A DNA stretch of 64,000 bases from the NCBI GenBank assembly GCA_963737015.1, contig CAVTQZ010000001.1, positions 248,001 through 312,000 of the forward strand, in the 5' to 3' direction. Position 1 is the first letter of the stretch. Each line of letters begins with the position of its first letter. Origin of the DNA: CAVTQZ01 sp963737015. Lineage in GTDB: Bacteria; Actinomycetota; Acidimicrobiia; Acidimicrobiales; UBA8190. Positions 10,001-17,361 of the stretch are shown piece by piece. Position numbers and translations under genes: made by a program. The notes under the pieces were generated by a model. That model was not told the DNA's origin. It did not search any database and saw nothing but the letters and a program-made list of their open reading frames with translations.

Positions 10001-10665
10001 TCGGTCGCGACCAGTCCGGCCACATAGCGGCAGTCGGTTACGACCTGTACGTGCAGATGGTTGCGGAGGCCGTCGCGGAGATGAAGGGAGAGCCGATCCG
10101 CCAGCCGATCGAGGTGACGATCGACGTCCCTTCGGACGCGCACCTGCCCTCCGACTACGTGGGTCGCGAGGACCTCCGGCTCGAGGCCTACCGCCGGCTG
10201 GCTTCGGTGACCTCCGAGTCCGAAGTGGACGACGTGCGCCACGAGTGGGCCGACCGCTTCGGTCCGCTCCCGCGACCTGCGGAGGGATTGCTCGACGTGG
10301 CGCGTCTGCGGGTCGAGTGCCTGCGCACGGGGGTGCGCGAGGTCTCCGTCGCGCCGGCGCGTCCGGGTCAGCTGAGAAGCGGGATCCCAGGTGGTAAGGG
10401 TCGTCGTCTCGTGGGCCGGATCGCGCCCCTCGTGCTGCCCGCCAGTGCGCAGGTCCGGCTGCGGCGGCTCAGGCCCGAGGCGGTGTTCAAGGCGGACACG
10501 CACCAGCTGGTCGTCCCGCTCGCGCCAGGCGAGAACCCAGTCGGCGCTCTGGGCGAGCTGCTTCGCGCGCTGCTCCCTCCCGCCCCTGGCGCTGAGGATC
10601 CTCCACAGCCAGAGCCGGAGCCCGGCCGGTCCCGCGCCCGGAGGCCGCCTGCGCCGGTGCCTTGA
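7066..10665 (+). CDS. mfd: Transcription-repair coupling factor Mfd
   Basis: Removes RNA polymerase stalled at DNA lesions and recruits UvrA. At 1199 residues it is full length. Order: UvrB-homology region (about 1-350), CarD/RID-type polymerase-binding domain (GDFVVHRQHGVARYSG, about 500), RecG-like translocase with Walker A GDVGFGKTEVAVRAAFKA (about 645), DEEQRFG box, TANPIPRTLEMALTGIRD (motif III), the helicase C domain with HGQMDEGSLEQ and GLGQLHQLRGRVGRAGQRAYAY, then the TRCF C-terminal domain and a Pro-rich tail. Motif III is usually TATPIPRT; here the second Thr is Asn. Start is GTG at 7066, 19 bases after pth. Confidence 0.97.
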   Translation: MSLRSLPSLIRNEPAMLDALGAGTSAGSVAVPEPVTAYFVAGLCEVSDRRPLLVATPTLSDAERVAHDLRIFLGQGAVEVFPPWDTLPFERVSPEISAMGHRLRLLWRLGLGARDRGQDQEPAGGLVPAVVVAPVRALLQRLAPVDGYLSPVTIEAGARIDQSELVERLVALGYRREYQVEHRGELAVRGGIVDVFGSTDEMPVRIDFFGDEVDRLTEFDPGDQRSRDQIGYADIFSCRELLPTEAVRDRARALLRTEPWGKSQWERMSEGLLFDGMESWLPWLVDEVRVLPDIVGRGGRVVLVDPRRMRDRAMELIDDESALAGALAVTWGIEESAEAEGEETATAFPRLHVPYERLLERCEAPVLSLVPVAEGPSTPSVDAHGWDPQLADRGTWARRLGTLVEEGWSVTVCAENESSALRLSAVLTEESLSAPVVDDERTDLGGRGLRVVVGGLDRGFLLTSAKVAVLAESDLTGRRRAHRPARARARPTDGFFDDLAPGDFVVHRQHGVARYSGMVTRTVNGASRDYLLLEYRGGDRLYLPSDQIDALTPYTGGETPSLNRLGGSDWQRTRARARAAVHEIAEELVVLYRRRLQVRGHSFPPDTPWQRELEEAFGFLETPDQLRAIEEVKGDMEVETPMDRLVCGDVGFGKTEVAVRAAFKAVQDGMQAAILVPTTLLAQQHAQTFADRYGSFPVRVEMLSRFLTPSQTRAVLSGLADGSVDVLVGTHKMLAGDVRFKNLGLLVVDEEQRFGVTHKEAIKAIADGVDVLTLTANPIPRTLEMALTGIRDLSLINTPPSERQPILTYVGEFEEQAVVEAIRRELLREGQAFYVHNRVQNIESVAARIRVLVPEARVAVAHGQMDEGSLEQVVLDFWERRYDVLVCTTIIESGIDMPTVNTLVVDRADRLGLGQLHQLRGRVGRAGQRAYAYLLYPRDSALTESAYERLRTIGEQTELGSGFKIAMRDLEIRGAGNLLGRDQSGHIAAVGYDLYVQMVAEAVAEMKGEPIRQPIEVTIDVPSDAHLPSDYVGREDLRLEAYRRLASVTSESEVDDVRHEWADRFGPLPRPAEGLLDVARLRVECLRTGVREVSVAPARPGQLRSGIPGGKGRRLVGRIAPLVLPASAQVRLRRLRPEAVFKADTHQLVVPLAPGENPVGALGELLRALLPPAPGAEDPPQPEPEPGRSRARRPPAPVP

Positions 10666-10730
10666 TCACGGTGTCCGGACAGGTGGGTGAATCGTCGGGC
10701 TCGGTGAGCCCCCGGTAGCATGCCGCGCTT

Positions 10731-11849
10731 GTGAAGCGCCTGGTACGTCGATCGCGCCGTGGGCGCTTGATTTCGTTCCTCCCCCTCGGCGCCGCACTCG
10801 CGGCGCTGTCACTGCTCGGGACGGGCTGCGACGTCTCACCTCCCGCCGCGACCGTGAACGGCACGACTATCACGCAGAGCCAGCTCAACTCGCAGCTCTC
10901 ACTCGTGGTGGACAACGCATATGCGAGATGCGTCATAGAGCTGCAGGGGAACGTCCCGAGCTCACTCGAAGGCGTCGGGGGCAGCACCGTCAGCTCGCAG
11001 TTCGCCTCCTATCAGCTGTCCACGATGGTTCTCGACAGGCTCGTTTCCCAGGACCTGGCGCGGCGTCGCGTCACGGTCGGCTCGGACGACCTCGCCTCGG
11101 CGCGCGTCGACCTCGCCTCGCAGCTCCAACCCTCTTCCTCGTCGGGGGGTACCTCGCCTTGCGGCCTCGCCGGATCCCAGCTGCTCCAGCACGTGCCTTC
11201 GAGCTTCGCGAGCAGGCAGATCGAGTACCTCGCCGACGAAGAACAACTCGCCGCCGCGCTCGGTCATCTGGACCTGAGCGGAACGGGCCTTCTTTCCTAC
11301 TATTCGAGCCACGCCTCTCAATTCGCGCAGGTCTGCCTCGCGGACATAGCGGTGACCTCCCAGTCGCAGGCGGAGTCGATCCGCAACGCAGTCGTCTCAG
11401 GGTCCGTCCCGTTCGCCACCGAGGCGCGTCAGAACTCGATCGACGTACAGACGGCGCAGAACGGTGGCGGCATTCCCTGTGTGTTGAGCTCGCAGATCCA
11501 GAACGCCCAGATTCTTTCCGCCATCGCGTCCCTCGGACCCGGGCAGGTGAGCCAGCCCATAAGCGAGGCACAGCAGACCGGAGGCACCGTCTGGTTGCTG
11601 ATCGAGGTGACGGGCACGCCCGAGCTCCCGTTCACCGAAGCGGTGTCCCAGATCCGCCAGACGCTGCTTTCGTCTCAGGACTCCAAGGTGTCCTCCGAGT
11701 TCGACAAGATAACCGCCGACGCGCACGTCACCGTCGACCCGCGTTACGGAACATGGAGCCATCTGCGCGGCGTGAGCCCTCCGGTACCTCCTGCTTCGAA
11801 GTACGTGCTTTCCCCGTCGGCGGACCTACCGGCCACACTCAGCGGATGA
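10731..11849 (+). CDS. SurA/PpiC-type peptidylprolyl isomerase-like lipoprotein
   Basis: Probable extracytoplasmic folding factor. The N terminus has Arg-rich residues, a hydrophobic segment (LISFLPLGAALAALSLLGTGC) and a lipobox LGTGC, so it is a predicted lipoprotein with Cys about residue 33. The mature part begins DVSPPAATVNGTTITQSQLN, the typical SurA N-terminal helix region. A parvulin-like domain is recognisable around residues 200-310 (CLADIAVTSQSQAESI, VPFATEARQNS, GGGIPCVLSSQI, LGPGQVSQPI, GGTVWLLIEV), but with Cys replacing part of the usual GG-LG motif. Sits between mfd and mazG, overlapping mazG by 4 bases (ATGA), which implies translational coupling. GTG start. Confidence 0.85.
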   Translation: MKRLVRRSRRGRLISFLPLGAALAALSLLGTGCDVSPPAATVNGTTITQSQLNSQLSLVVDNAYARCVIELQGNVPSSLEGVGGSTVSSQFASYQLSTMVLDRLVSQDLARRRVTVGSDDLASARVDLASQLQPSSSSGGTSPCGLAGSQLLQHVPSSFASRQIEYLADEEQLAAALGHLDLSGTGLLSYYSSHASQFAQVCLADIAVTSQSQAESIRNAVVSGSVPFATEARQNSIDVQTAQNGGGIPCVLSSQIQNAQILSAIASLGPGQVSQPISEAQQTGGTVWLLIEVTGTPELPFTEAVSQIRQTLLSSQDSKVSSEFDKITADAHVTVDPRYGTWSHLRGVSPPVPPASKYVLSPSADLPATLSG

Positions 11850-12592
11850 GCTCAACCGGCGAGGCGGAGCTCACCGAGCTAACTCGCCTGGCCGAGCTCG
11901 TGAGGACGCTTCGCACGCGCTGTCCTTGGGACCGTCGCCAAAGCCATGCATCGCTTGCGCCGCACCTGCTCGAGGAGTCCTACGAGCTCCTCGACGCCAT
12001 AGACGCCGTGGCGCGAGCCGAGCCCTCGGTGCCAGAGGGTGTCATCGCGCACCTCGAGGAGGAGCTCGGCGACGTGATGTTCCAGGTGTTCTTCCACTCC
12101 GAGCTTGCGCAGGAGAAGGGCCGATTCACGCTCGCAGACGTCGCCCGGACGATCCACGACAAGCTCGTTTCGAGGCATCCACATGTCTTCGGCGATGCTT
12201 CGGCGGACTCGCCCGAAGAGGTGGCGGCGAGGTGGGAGCTTTTGAAGGCCGAGGAGAAGAAGAAGGGAGCGGTGACGGAGGCGGCTGCGAATTCGATGCC
12301 GGCGCTGGCTCTCGCCACCAAGGTCCTGCGGAAGGCCGACTCCCTGGGCGTGGTCGCCTCACCCTCCGAATCGGTCGCGAGGGTCGAGGCGGTCACCGCC
12401 GCCCTCGCGCAGCCCGAGGATCGAGGCGAGGACAGGTCCGGTCCGGACCGGGAAAGCTCGGACGAGGTCGGCGAAATGCTCCTCGCCGCGGCGGATCTGG
12501 CCAGGCGCGCCGGGGTCGACCCCGAGTCGGCGTTGCGGGGGGCGGTGGGCCGGCTCCAAGCCCGGATCGAATCGGGCCAACGTATTCCCTGA
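11846..12592 (+). CDS. mazG: MazG-family nucleoside triphosphate pyrophosphohydrolase
   Basis: Hydrolyses NTPs or dNTPs to monophosphates (house-cleaning). The N-terminal MazG domain shows LRTRCPWDRRQSHASLAPHL followed by the metal-binding EESYE and EEELGDVMFQVFFHSELA, the paired E-x-x-E/E-x-x-D motifs. After VSRHPHVFG the second half is weaker and includes SPEEVAARWELLKAEEKK, then a shortened C-terminal region without an obvious second intact MazG site. 248 residues is close to E. coli MazG. ATG at 11846 overlaps the stop of the upstream lipoprotein gene (ATGA). Conserved mfd-PpiC-mazG-eno order. Confidence 0.92.
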   Translation: MSSTGEAELTELTRLAELVRTLRTRCPWDRRQSHASLAPHLLEESYELLDAIDAVARAEPSVPEGVIAHLEEELGDVMFQVFFHSELAQEKGRFTLADVARTIHDKLVSRHPHVFGDASADSPEEVAARWELLKAEEKKKGAVTEAAANSMPALALATKVLRKADSLGVVASPSESVARVEAVTAALAQPEDRGEDRSGPDRESSDEVGEMLLAAADLARRAGVDPESALRGAVGRLQARIESGQRIP

Positions 12593-12804
12593 GCCCAGCC
12601 GCCATGCCCACAGCCCCGGTCGGCCGCGCAGACGTTTCCGCGGGAGCGTCCGGGTGCAGAAACGGTCTCCTAAAAGCGCCCGCGTCTGCCCCGACCTAGT
12701 AACTTTGGCCACAACAACCACAACAGCAACCACACCCACGTCACCGGGGCAAGAGCCGCTGGCACCCGACTTGACCACGTCCCGCGGTTTCCCATGAGGT
12801 ATCC
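12593..12804 (+). promoter_or_regulatory. Upstream region and AC-rich leader of eno
   Basis: 212 bases without a gene. The right half holds an almost G-free stretch of CAAC/CCAC repeats (about 12709-12739), then a GC-rich segment before the GTG start of eno. It may be an unstructured 5' leader or simple-sequence drift. TAGTAACTT at about 12696-12704 is AT-rich enough to be part of a promoter but no matched -35 is clear. Confidence 0.35.
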
Positions 12805-14118
12805 GTGGCGAGCGACAGGGGGCATGTGACCGAGATCGAGCATCTCCACGCACGTGAGGTCCTCGACTCGCGCGGCAATCCCACGGTCGAGGTCGAGGTC
12901 CTGCTCTCGTCCGGTGCGAGCGCAAGAGCCATGGTCCCCTCCGGCGCGTCGACCGGAGCACACGAGGCGACCGAGTGGCGCGACGGTGGGGCCCGTTACG
13001 GGGGCAAAGGCGTTCTCGGCGCTGTGGAGCACGTGAACGGCGAGATCGCGGAGATCCTCACGGGCTTCGACGCCTACGACCAGAGAGGGATCGACCTGGC
13101 GCTCGTAGACGCGGACGGGACGCCGACGAAGGGGCGTCTCGGGGCGAACGCAATTCTCGGGGTTTCGCTGGCCGTTGCGAGGGCGGCTGCGCTCGATTCC
13201 GACGTCCCGTTGTACCGCTATATCGGCGGCTCCAACGCCCACGTCCTGCCCGTGCCGATGATGAACGTCCTGAACGGTGGCGTACACGCTCCGAACAATG
13301 TCGATCTCCAGGAATTCATGGCCATGCCGATCGGCGCCGTGTCGTTCTCCGAGGCTCTTCTGTGGGGAGTGGAGACGTATCAGGCACTCGCGAAGGTCTT
13401 GAAGGCGCGCGGCCTTCTCACCGGCGTAGGGGACGAAGGTGGGTTCGCACCCGACCTTGCGTCGAACGAAGCTGCGGTCTCCCTGTTGGTAGAGGCCATC
13501 GAAGCCGCCGGGCGTGTCCCGGGCGACGAGGTCGCGATCGCGCTCGATCCCGCCTCGAGCGAGATCTTCGAGGACGGCTCCTACAACCTGGCGAGCGAGG
13601 ACCGCCGCCTCTCGCCGGGTGAGCTGGTCGAGTACTACGTGGATCTATGTGCGCGCTATCCGATCGCTTCGATCGAAGACGGAATGGCGGAAGACGACTT
13701 CGAAGGATGGAAGCTCCTCACCTCGGCACTCGGCGAGAGGGTTCAGCTCGTCGGAGACGACGTCTTCGTGACCAACCAAAAACGGCTCGAGGAGGGAATC
13801 GATCAGCGGATCGCCAACGCGATCCTCGTCAAGGTCAATCAGGTGGGAACGCTGACGGAGACTCTCGACACCATCGAGTCCGCCAAACGCGCAACCTACG
13901 GGTGTGTGATCTCCCACAGGTCGGGCGAGACGGAGGACAACTTCATCTCGGATCTCTCGGTCGCCACCAACGCCGGCCAGATCAAGGCCGGTGCTCCGGC
14001 GCGTTCGGATCGCGTCTCCAAGTACAACCAACTCCTCCGCATCGAAGAGGACCTCGGTGAGTCGGCCGCCTTCTGGGGCCGCGAGAGCCTTTCTCGCTCG
14101 CGCTTGGGAACTGCATGA
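12805..14118 (+). CDS. eno: Enolase
   Basis: Converts 2-phosphoglycerate to phosphoenolpyruvate. Enolase landmarks: HAREVLDSRGNPTVEVEV at the N terminus, SGASTGAHEA (mobile loop with Ser), the catalytic GVGDEGGFAPDL, metal ligands in ALDPASSEIF (Asp), PIASIEDGMAEDD (Glu) and LVGDDVFVTN (Asp), KVNQVGTLTET (catalytic Lys) and ISHRSGETED. 437 residues is slightly longer than usual because of a short N-terminal extension; a second GTG seven codons downstream (12826) would give the common length. Overlaps the start of the next gene by 4 bases. Confidence 0.97.
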   Translation: MASDRGHVTEIEHLHAREVLDSRGNPTVEVEVLLSSGASARAMVPSGASTGAHEATEWRDGGARYGGKGVLGAVEHVNGEIAEILTGFDAYDQRGIDLALVDADGTPTKGRLGANAILGVSLAVARAAALDSDVPLYRYIGGSNAHVLPVPMMNVLNGGVHAPNNVDLQEFMAMPIGAVSFSEALLWGVETYQALAKVLKARGLLTGVGDEGGFAPDLASNEAAVSLLVEAIEAAGRVPGDEVAIALDPASSEIFEDGSYNLASEDRRLSPGELVEYYVDLCARYPIASIEDGMAEDDFEGWKLLTSALGERVQLVGDDVFVTNQKRLEEGIDQRIANAILVKVNQVGTLTETLDTIESAKRATYGCVISHRSGETEDNFISDLSVATNAGQIKAGAPARSDRVSKYNQLLRIEEDLGESAAFWGRESLSRSRLGTA

Positions 14119-14801
14119 GTCCGCGCCCGGCCACGCGCACGACGCGGCCGAGTTGGCGGCGCATCGGCCTGCATGCGAGGCGCCGGCCTGCGAGCGGGCG
14201 CCAAGCGAGCCGTGACGGACGGCGCGCGCAAGGGAGCCCCGTCGGAAGGTCGAAGGAGAAGCTCTCAACGGAGCGTCGCCGGCGGCGGGCGTTGCTGATC
14301 GGCGCCTGCGCGTTCTCCCTGGTGGTGCTCGTGACATCGCTGCCCTTGTCTGCGCTTCTCACCCAGCGCAGCCAGATCTCGCAGACGGCGCTGCAGCTGC
14401 GGCAGCTCGAAGACGAGAACCGCACCTTGAAGCAGGAAACCACCGACCTGAGGAACCCTTCGGTCGTCGCGGACATAGCAAGGCGCGACTACGGACTCGT
14501 CTCACCCGGAAGCCAGGCGTACGAGATACTTCCGGCCCCCGGCTCGTCGGGCTCAGCATCACAGGGTTCGGGCCACGTGCCTCTCGACGGGCCTCCGGTG
14601 GTACCGGGTTCCGCGCAGTCCCAGGCACTGCTCGGAGCTGGTGCACTTTCGGGTGTTGCCCCGGGGGCGACGACGGCGGGGTCCGCGTCGGGCGGTAATG
14701 CTGCAGAGGGCCGCCCAGAAGGGTCGAGCCACGGCGGTGGGATCACGCCGAAGGGCGGATTCTGGACCCGGGTGGCGGACACCCTCGAGTTCTGGCGCTG
14801 A
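14115..14801 (+). CDS. FtsB/DivIC-like septum formation initiator
   Basis: Predicted single-pass division protein. Residues 1-52 are a basic, Arg-rich cytoplasmic segment, then one membrane helix (ALLIGACAFSLVVLVTSLPL, about 56-75), then a coiled coil (SQISQTALQLRQLEDENRTLKQETTDL) and the DivIC-type tail PSVVADIARRDYGLVSPG, where the conserved ...ARxxYG.V.PG pattern is seen. The remaining 90 residues are low-complexity Gly/Ser/Ala/Pro-rich and probably extracytoplasmic. The eno-ftsB/divIC-DUF501-ppx order is typical of actinobacteria, which supports the call. ATG overlaps the eno stop by 4 bases. Confidence 0.88.
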   Translation: MSPRPATRTTRPSWRRIGLHARRRPASGRQASRDGRRAQGSPVGRSKEKLSTERRRRRALLIGACAFSLVVLVTSLPLSALLTQRSQISQTALQLRQLEDENRTLKQETTDLRNPSVVADIARRDYGLVSPGSQAYEILPAPGSSGSASQGSGHVPLDGPPVVPGSAQSQALLGAGALSGVAPGATTAGSASGGNAAEGRPEGSSHGGGITPKGGFWTRVADTLEFWR

Positions 14802-14825
14802 GCGCCGCCACGCGAAGCTTCGCCG

Positions 14826-15398
14826 GTGAGGTCGCCGCACTCCTCCGCGGAGGCTGCCGCGCGCGGCTACTTCCCCGGCGAGGCCCGGGAACGATGCGAC
14901 CCGGCGTCGGACGCACAACAGGTGGAGCGGCTGCTCGGTCGGGAACCGTCGGGTGCGTTCGCGGTGGTCGTCCGTCGAGGGGACGGTAGTCCTGTCGTGA
15001 TCGAGAACGCCCCGCTTCTCGAGGACGGACGTCCGATGCCAACGCGCTACTGGCTCGTCGATCCGGACCTGCGCAGCGTCGTAAGCAGCCTCGAGTCCGA
15101 AGGCGGCGTCCGGCGCGCCCGGGAGGAAGTCGACGACCTCGAGATCTCCCGGGCACACGAGCGCTACGCAGCAGAACGTGAAGCACATCTGCCGGCAGGT
15201 CACAAAGGTCCGCGTCCTTCCGGAGGAGTCGGTGGCACGCGCAGGGGGGTCAAGTGCCTCCATGCACATCTCGCGTGGTTGCTTGCAGGGGGAGACGACC
15301 CGGTGGGCCGTTGGGTCGTGCAAATTCTGGGCATCGACGTTACGGGGTACGAGAGATCCCACCGACCGACGTCGAAGGCAACGGACGAAGCTCTGTGA
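14826..15398 (+). CDS. DUF501 domain-containing protein
   Basis: Conserved protein of unknown function found next to ppx in actinobacteria. Recognised by VERLLGREPSGAFAVVVRR, PVVIENAPLLEDGRPMPTRYWLVDP, and the Cys/His-bearing GGTRRGVKCLHAHLAWLLAGGDDPVGRWV, which is the hallmark of the family. 190 residues, GTG start at 14826; 24 bases after the septum protein. Its end overlaps ppx by 4 bases (GTGA), so the two are translationally coupled. Function is not established; the Cys-x-His-x-His cluster suggests a possible metal site, which is inference. Confidence 0.9.
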   Translation: MRSPHSSAEAAARGYFPGEARERCDPASDAQQVERLLGREPSGAFAVVVRRGDGSPVVIENAPLLEDGRPMPTRYWLVDPDLRSVVSSLESEGGVRRAREEVDDLEISRAHERYAAEREAHLPAGHKGPRPSGGVGGTRRGVKCLHAHLAWLLAGGDDPVGRWVVQILGIDVTGYERSHRPTSKATDEAL

Positions 15399-16354
15399 CG
15401 AAGGTGGGCAGCGGAGGCGCCGTCGCGGCTGTCGATTGCGGTACGAACTCCACTCGACTGCTGGTCGTCGACGGATCGGGGAAGGTTTTGGATCGTCAGA
15501 TGCGCATCACCCGGTTGGGGGAGGCGGTGGATGCGACCGGCGAGCTCGCGCCAGAGGCCATCGCCAGGACGGTGGAGGTGCTCCGTCATTACCGGACGAT
15601 CATTGATGCAAAAGACGTGAGACGCGTGCGCGTCGTGGCAACCTCGGCCACCCGCGATGCGGGCAACTCGGAGGAGTTCTTCACGGCCGCCGAGCGAGCG
15701 ATCGGATCGCGGCCCGAGCTCTTGAGCGGCCTCGAAGAGGGCCGGCTGTCGTTCGAGGGCGCCACCGCTCGACTTCCCGCTCGTATGCACAGAGAGAATG
15801 TTCTTCTCGTGGCCGACATCGGAGGCGGGTCGACCGAGCTGATAGCGGGCCCGGATCGCGGTGACCGTGTCGACGACGTTACTGCGGTATCGCTCGACAT
15901 AGGTTGCGTGCGCGTTTCTGAGCGCTTCCTGCACCACGATCCGCCATCGGACGCCGAGATTCAATCCGCGCGTCTGTTCATCGGCGAGTTGCTCCGCGAC
16001 GCCCTGAACCGGCTTCCGGCGCTTGCGCCCGGCGGCGTTGTCATCGGGCTCGCGGGAACCGTCTCGACGATTGCGTCTATGGAGGTCGGCGCCCCACGTT
16101 ACGAGCGCGACCTCGTGCACCACGTCCTTCTCGGTCGCGAGAGGGTGGCATTTTGGCTGAAGGTCCTGGCCGAGGAGCGCTCGGCTGAGCGTCTCCGCCA
16201 CCGCGGAATGGTTCGTGGACGTGAAGACGTCATCGTCGGAGGAGTCCTGGTGCTCCACGAGATCATGGACGTCTTCGGGTGTTCCGAGTGTCTCGTGTCC
16301 GAGGACGACATTCTCGACGGACTGGTCATGAGCTTGAGGCCTGCGGCGGCGTGA
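15395..16354 (+). CDS. Exopolyphosphatase / (p)ppGpp phosphohydrolase family (Ppx/GppA)
   Basis: Hydrolyses inorganic polyphosphate or pppGpp, an ASKHA-fold enzyme. Motifs: AAVDCGTNSTRLLVVD (phosphate loop 1), the TSATRDAGN segment, VADIGGGSTELI (phosphate loop 2), and GLAGTVSTIASM near the C terminus. At 319 residues it is the short two-domain actinobacterial type without the C-terminal HD-like domain of E. coli Ppx. GTG start overlaps the DUF501 stop (GTGA). Whether polyphosphate or pppGpp is the true substrate cannot be told from sequence. Confidence 0.93.
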   Translation: MTKVGSGGAVAAVDCGTNSTRLLVVDGSGKVLDRQMRITRLGEAVDATGELAPEAIARTVEVLRHYRTIIDAKDVRRVRVVATSATRDAGNSEEFFTAAERAIGSRPELLSGLEEGRLSFEGATARLPARMHRENVLLVADIGGGSTELIAGPDRGDRVDDVTAVSLDIGCVRVSERFLHHDPPSDAEIQSARLFIGELLRDALNRLPALAPGGVVIGLAGTVSTIASMEVGAPRYERDLVHHVLLGRERVAFWLKVLAEERSAERLRHRGMVRGREDVIVGGVLVLHEIMDVFGCSECLVSEDDILDGLVMSLRPAAA

Positions 16355-16358
16355 AGGC

Positions 16359-17324
16359 ATGAAGAGCGTGAAGAGCGAGGGAGACCTCTTCTCCGATCCA
16401 AAGTGGCTCGCTCGCGGTCCGCTCGCGTGGCATCTGGTCGGCGTGGGCCTCGACCTCGGTCCCGGCCATGTTCCGTTTCCGAATCCGTACCCGGGGTCGC
16501 GGATTTTTCTCGTGGATCGCTGGAGGCCCGCCCAAAGCCTCGAGCTCTATCCGGAGCTCGGCGACGCTCCCTTCCCGGAGCCCGACGTGATGTGCGACCT
16601 TGCGGCGAGCTCCTTGAACGCGTTCACCGACGGGAGCATGGACTTCGTCGTGGCGAGCCACCTGATCGAGCATCTGCCGAATCCGCTCGGGCTGCTCGAA
16701 GGTGTGGAGCGCGTCCTTCGGCCGGGAGGCAATCTCGTGCTCCTGGTCCCCGACCGCCGGCGCACGTTCGACCGGGACCGCCCGCCGACGCCACTGGACC
16801 ACGTGGTAAGCGACTACGAACGCGACGTTCAGGAGGTCGATGACGAGCACATCGCCGAGTTCAGGCTGAACGTCGACAAGGTGGACATCTATGCGATGTC
16901 TGAGGCGGAACGGGCGTCGGACCTCGCCTCTCGACGCGACAAGTCCATACATGTCCACTGCTGGGGCCCCGACGAGTTCAATGCGGTCCTCGAGTACGCA
17001 ATAGGGCAACTCGGACACGCTTGGGACCTCGTAGAAGCCTTCGTCGCCGACGAGCTGGACCCGAACGGACTCGAGTTCGGCTACGTCTTTCGGAAATCGC
17101 CTGTTCACCTGCCGGCGGCTGAGCGGCTTTCAAGGTTCAGAGAATGCTGGACCGACGCGATCGAGCACCGCCGGCGCATGGTCGATTCGCTCAAGGCCGA
17201 CGGAGATCGAGACCTGCCGGCACCGCGAGCGCAAGCACAGCCCGTCGATTCGACCGCAGGCGGCCGTCCGGAGCCTACGAGGCTGCAGTCGGTCTACAGG
17301 TCGATTCGAGAGCGTCTCGGCTGA
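16359..17324 (+). CDS. Class I SAM-dependent methyltransferase (glycan region)
   Basis: Probable methyltransferase acting on a sugar or lipid-linked substrate. Features: VGVGLDLGPGHVPFPNPYPG resembles a modified SAM-binding motif I, and FVVASHLIEHLPNPLGLLEGVERVLRPGGNLVLLVPD is the clear motif region of Methyltransf_11 proteins. After this comes a stretch typical of polysaccharide-cluster methyltransferases (DRDRPPTPLDHVVSDY, IHVHCWGPDEF). 321 residues. Starts 5 bases after ppx, so it may be read through from the housekeeping operon, but its content belongs with the following glycan genes. Acceptor unknown. Confidence 0.8.
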   Translation: MKSVKSEGDLFSDPKWLARGPLAWHLVGVGLDLGPGHVPFPNPYPGSRIFLVDRWRPAQSLELYPELGDAPFPEPDVMCDLAASSLNAFTDGSMDFVVASHLIEHLPNPLGLLEGVERVLRPGGNLVLLVPDRRRTFDRDRPPTPLDHVVSDYERDVQEVDDEHIAEFRLNVDKVDIYAMSEAERASDLASRRDKSIHVHCWGPDEFNAVLEYAIGQLGHAWDLVEAFVADELDPNGLEFGYVFRKSPVHLPAAERLSRFRECWTDAIEHRRRMVDSLKADGDRDLPAPRAQAQPVDSTAGGRPEPTRLQSVYRSIRERLG

Positions 17325-17361
17325 CAAATCCCCTCGCATCTGGACCTTGGGGACCGCGCCG

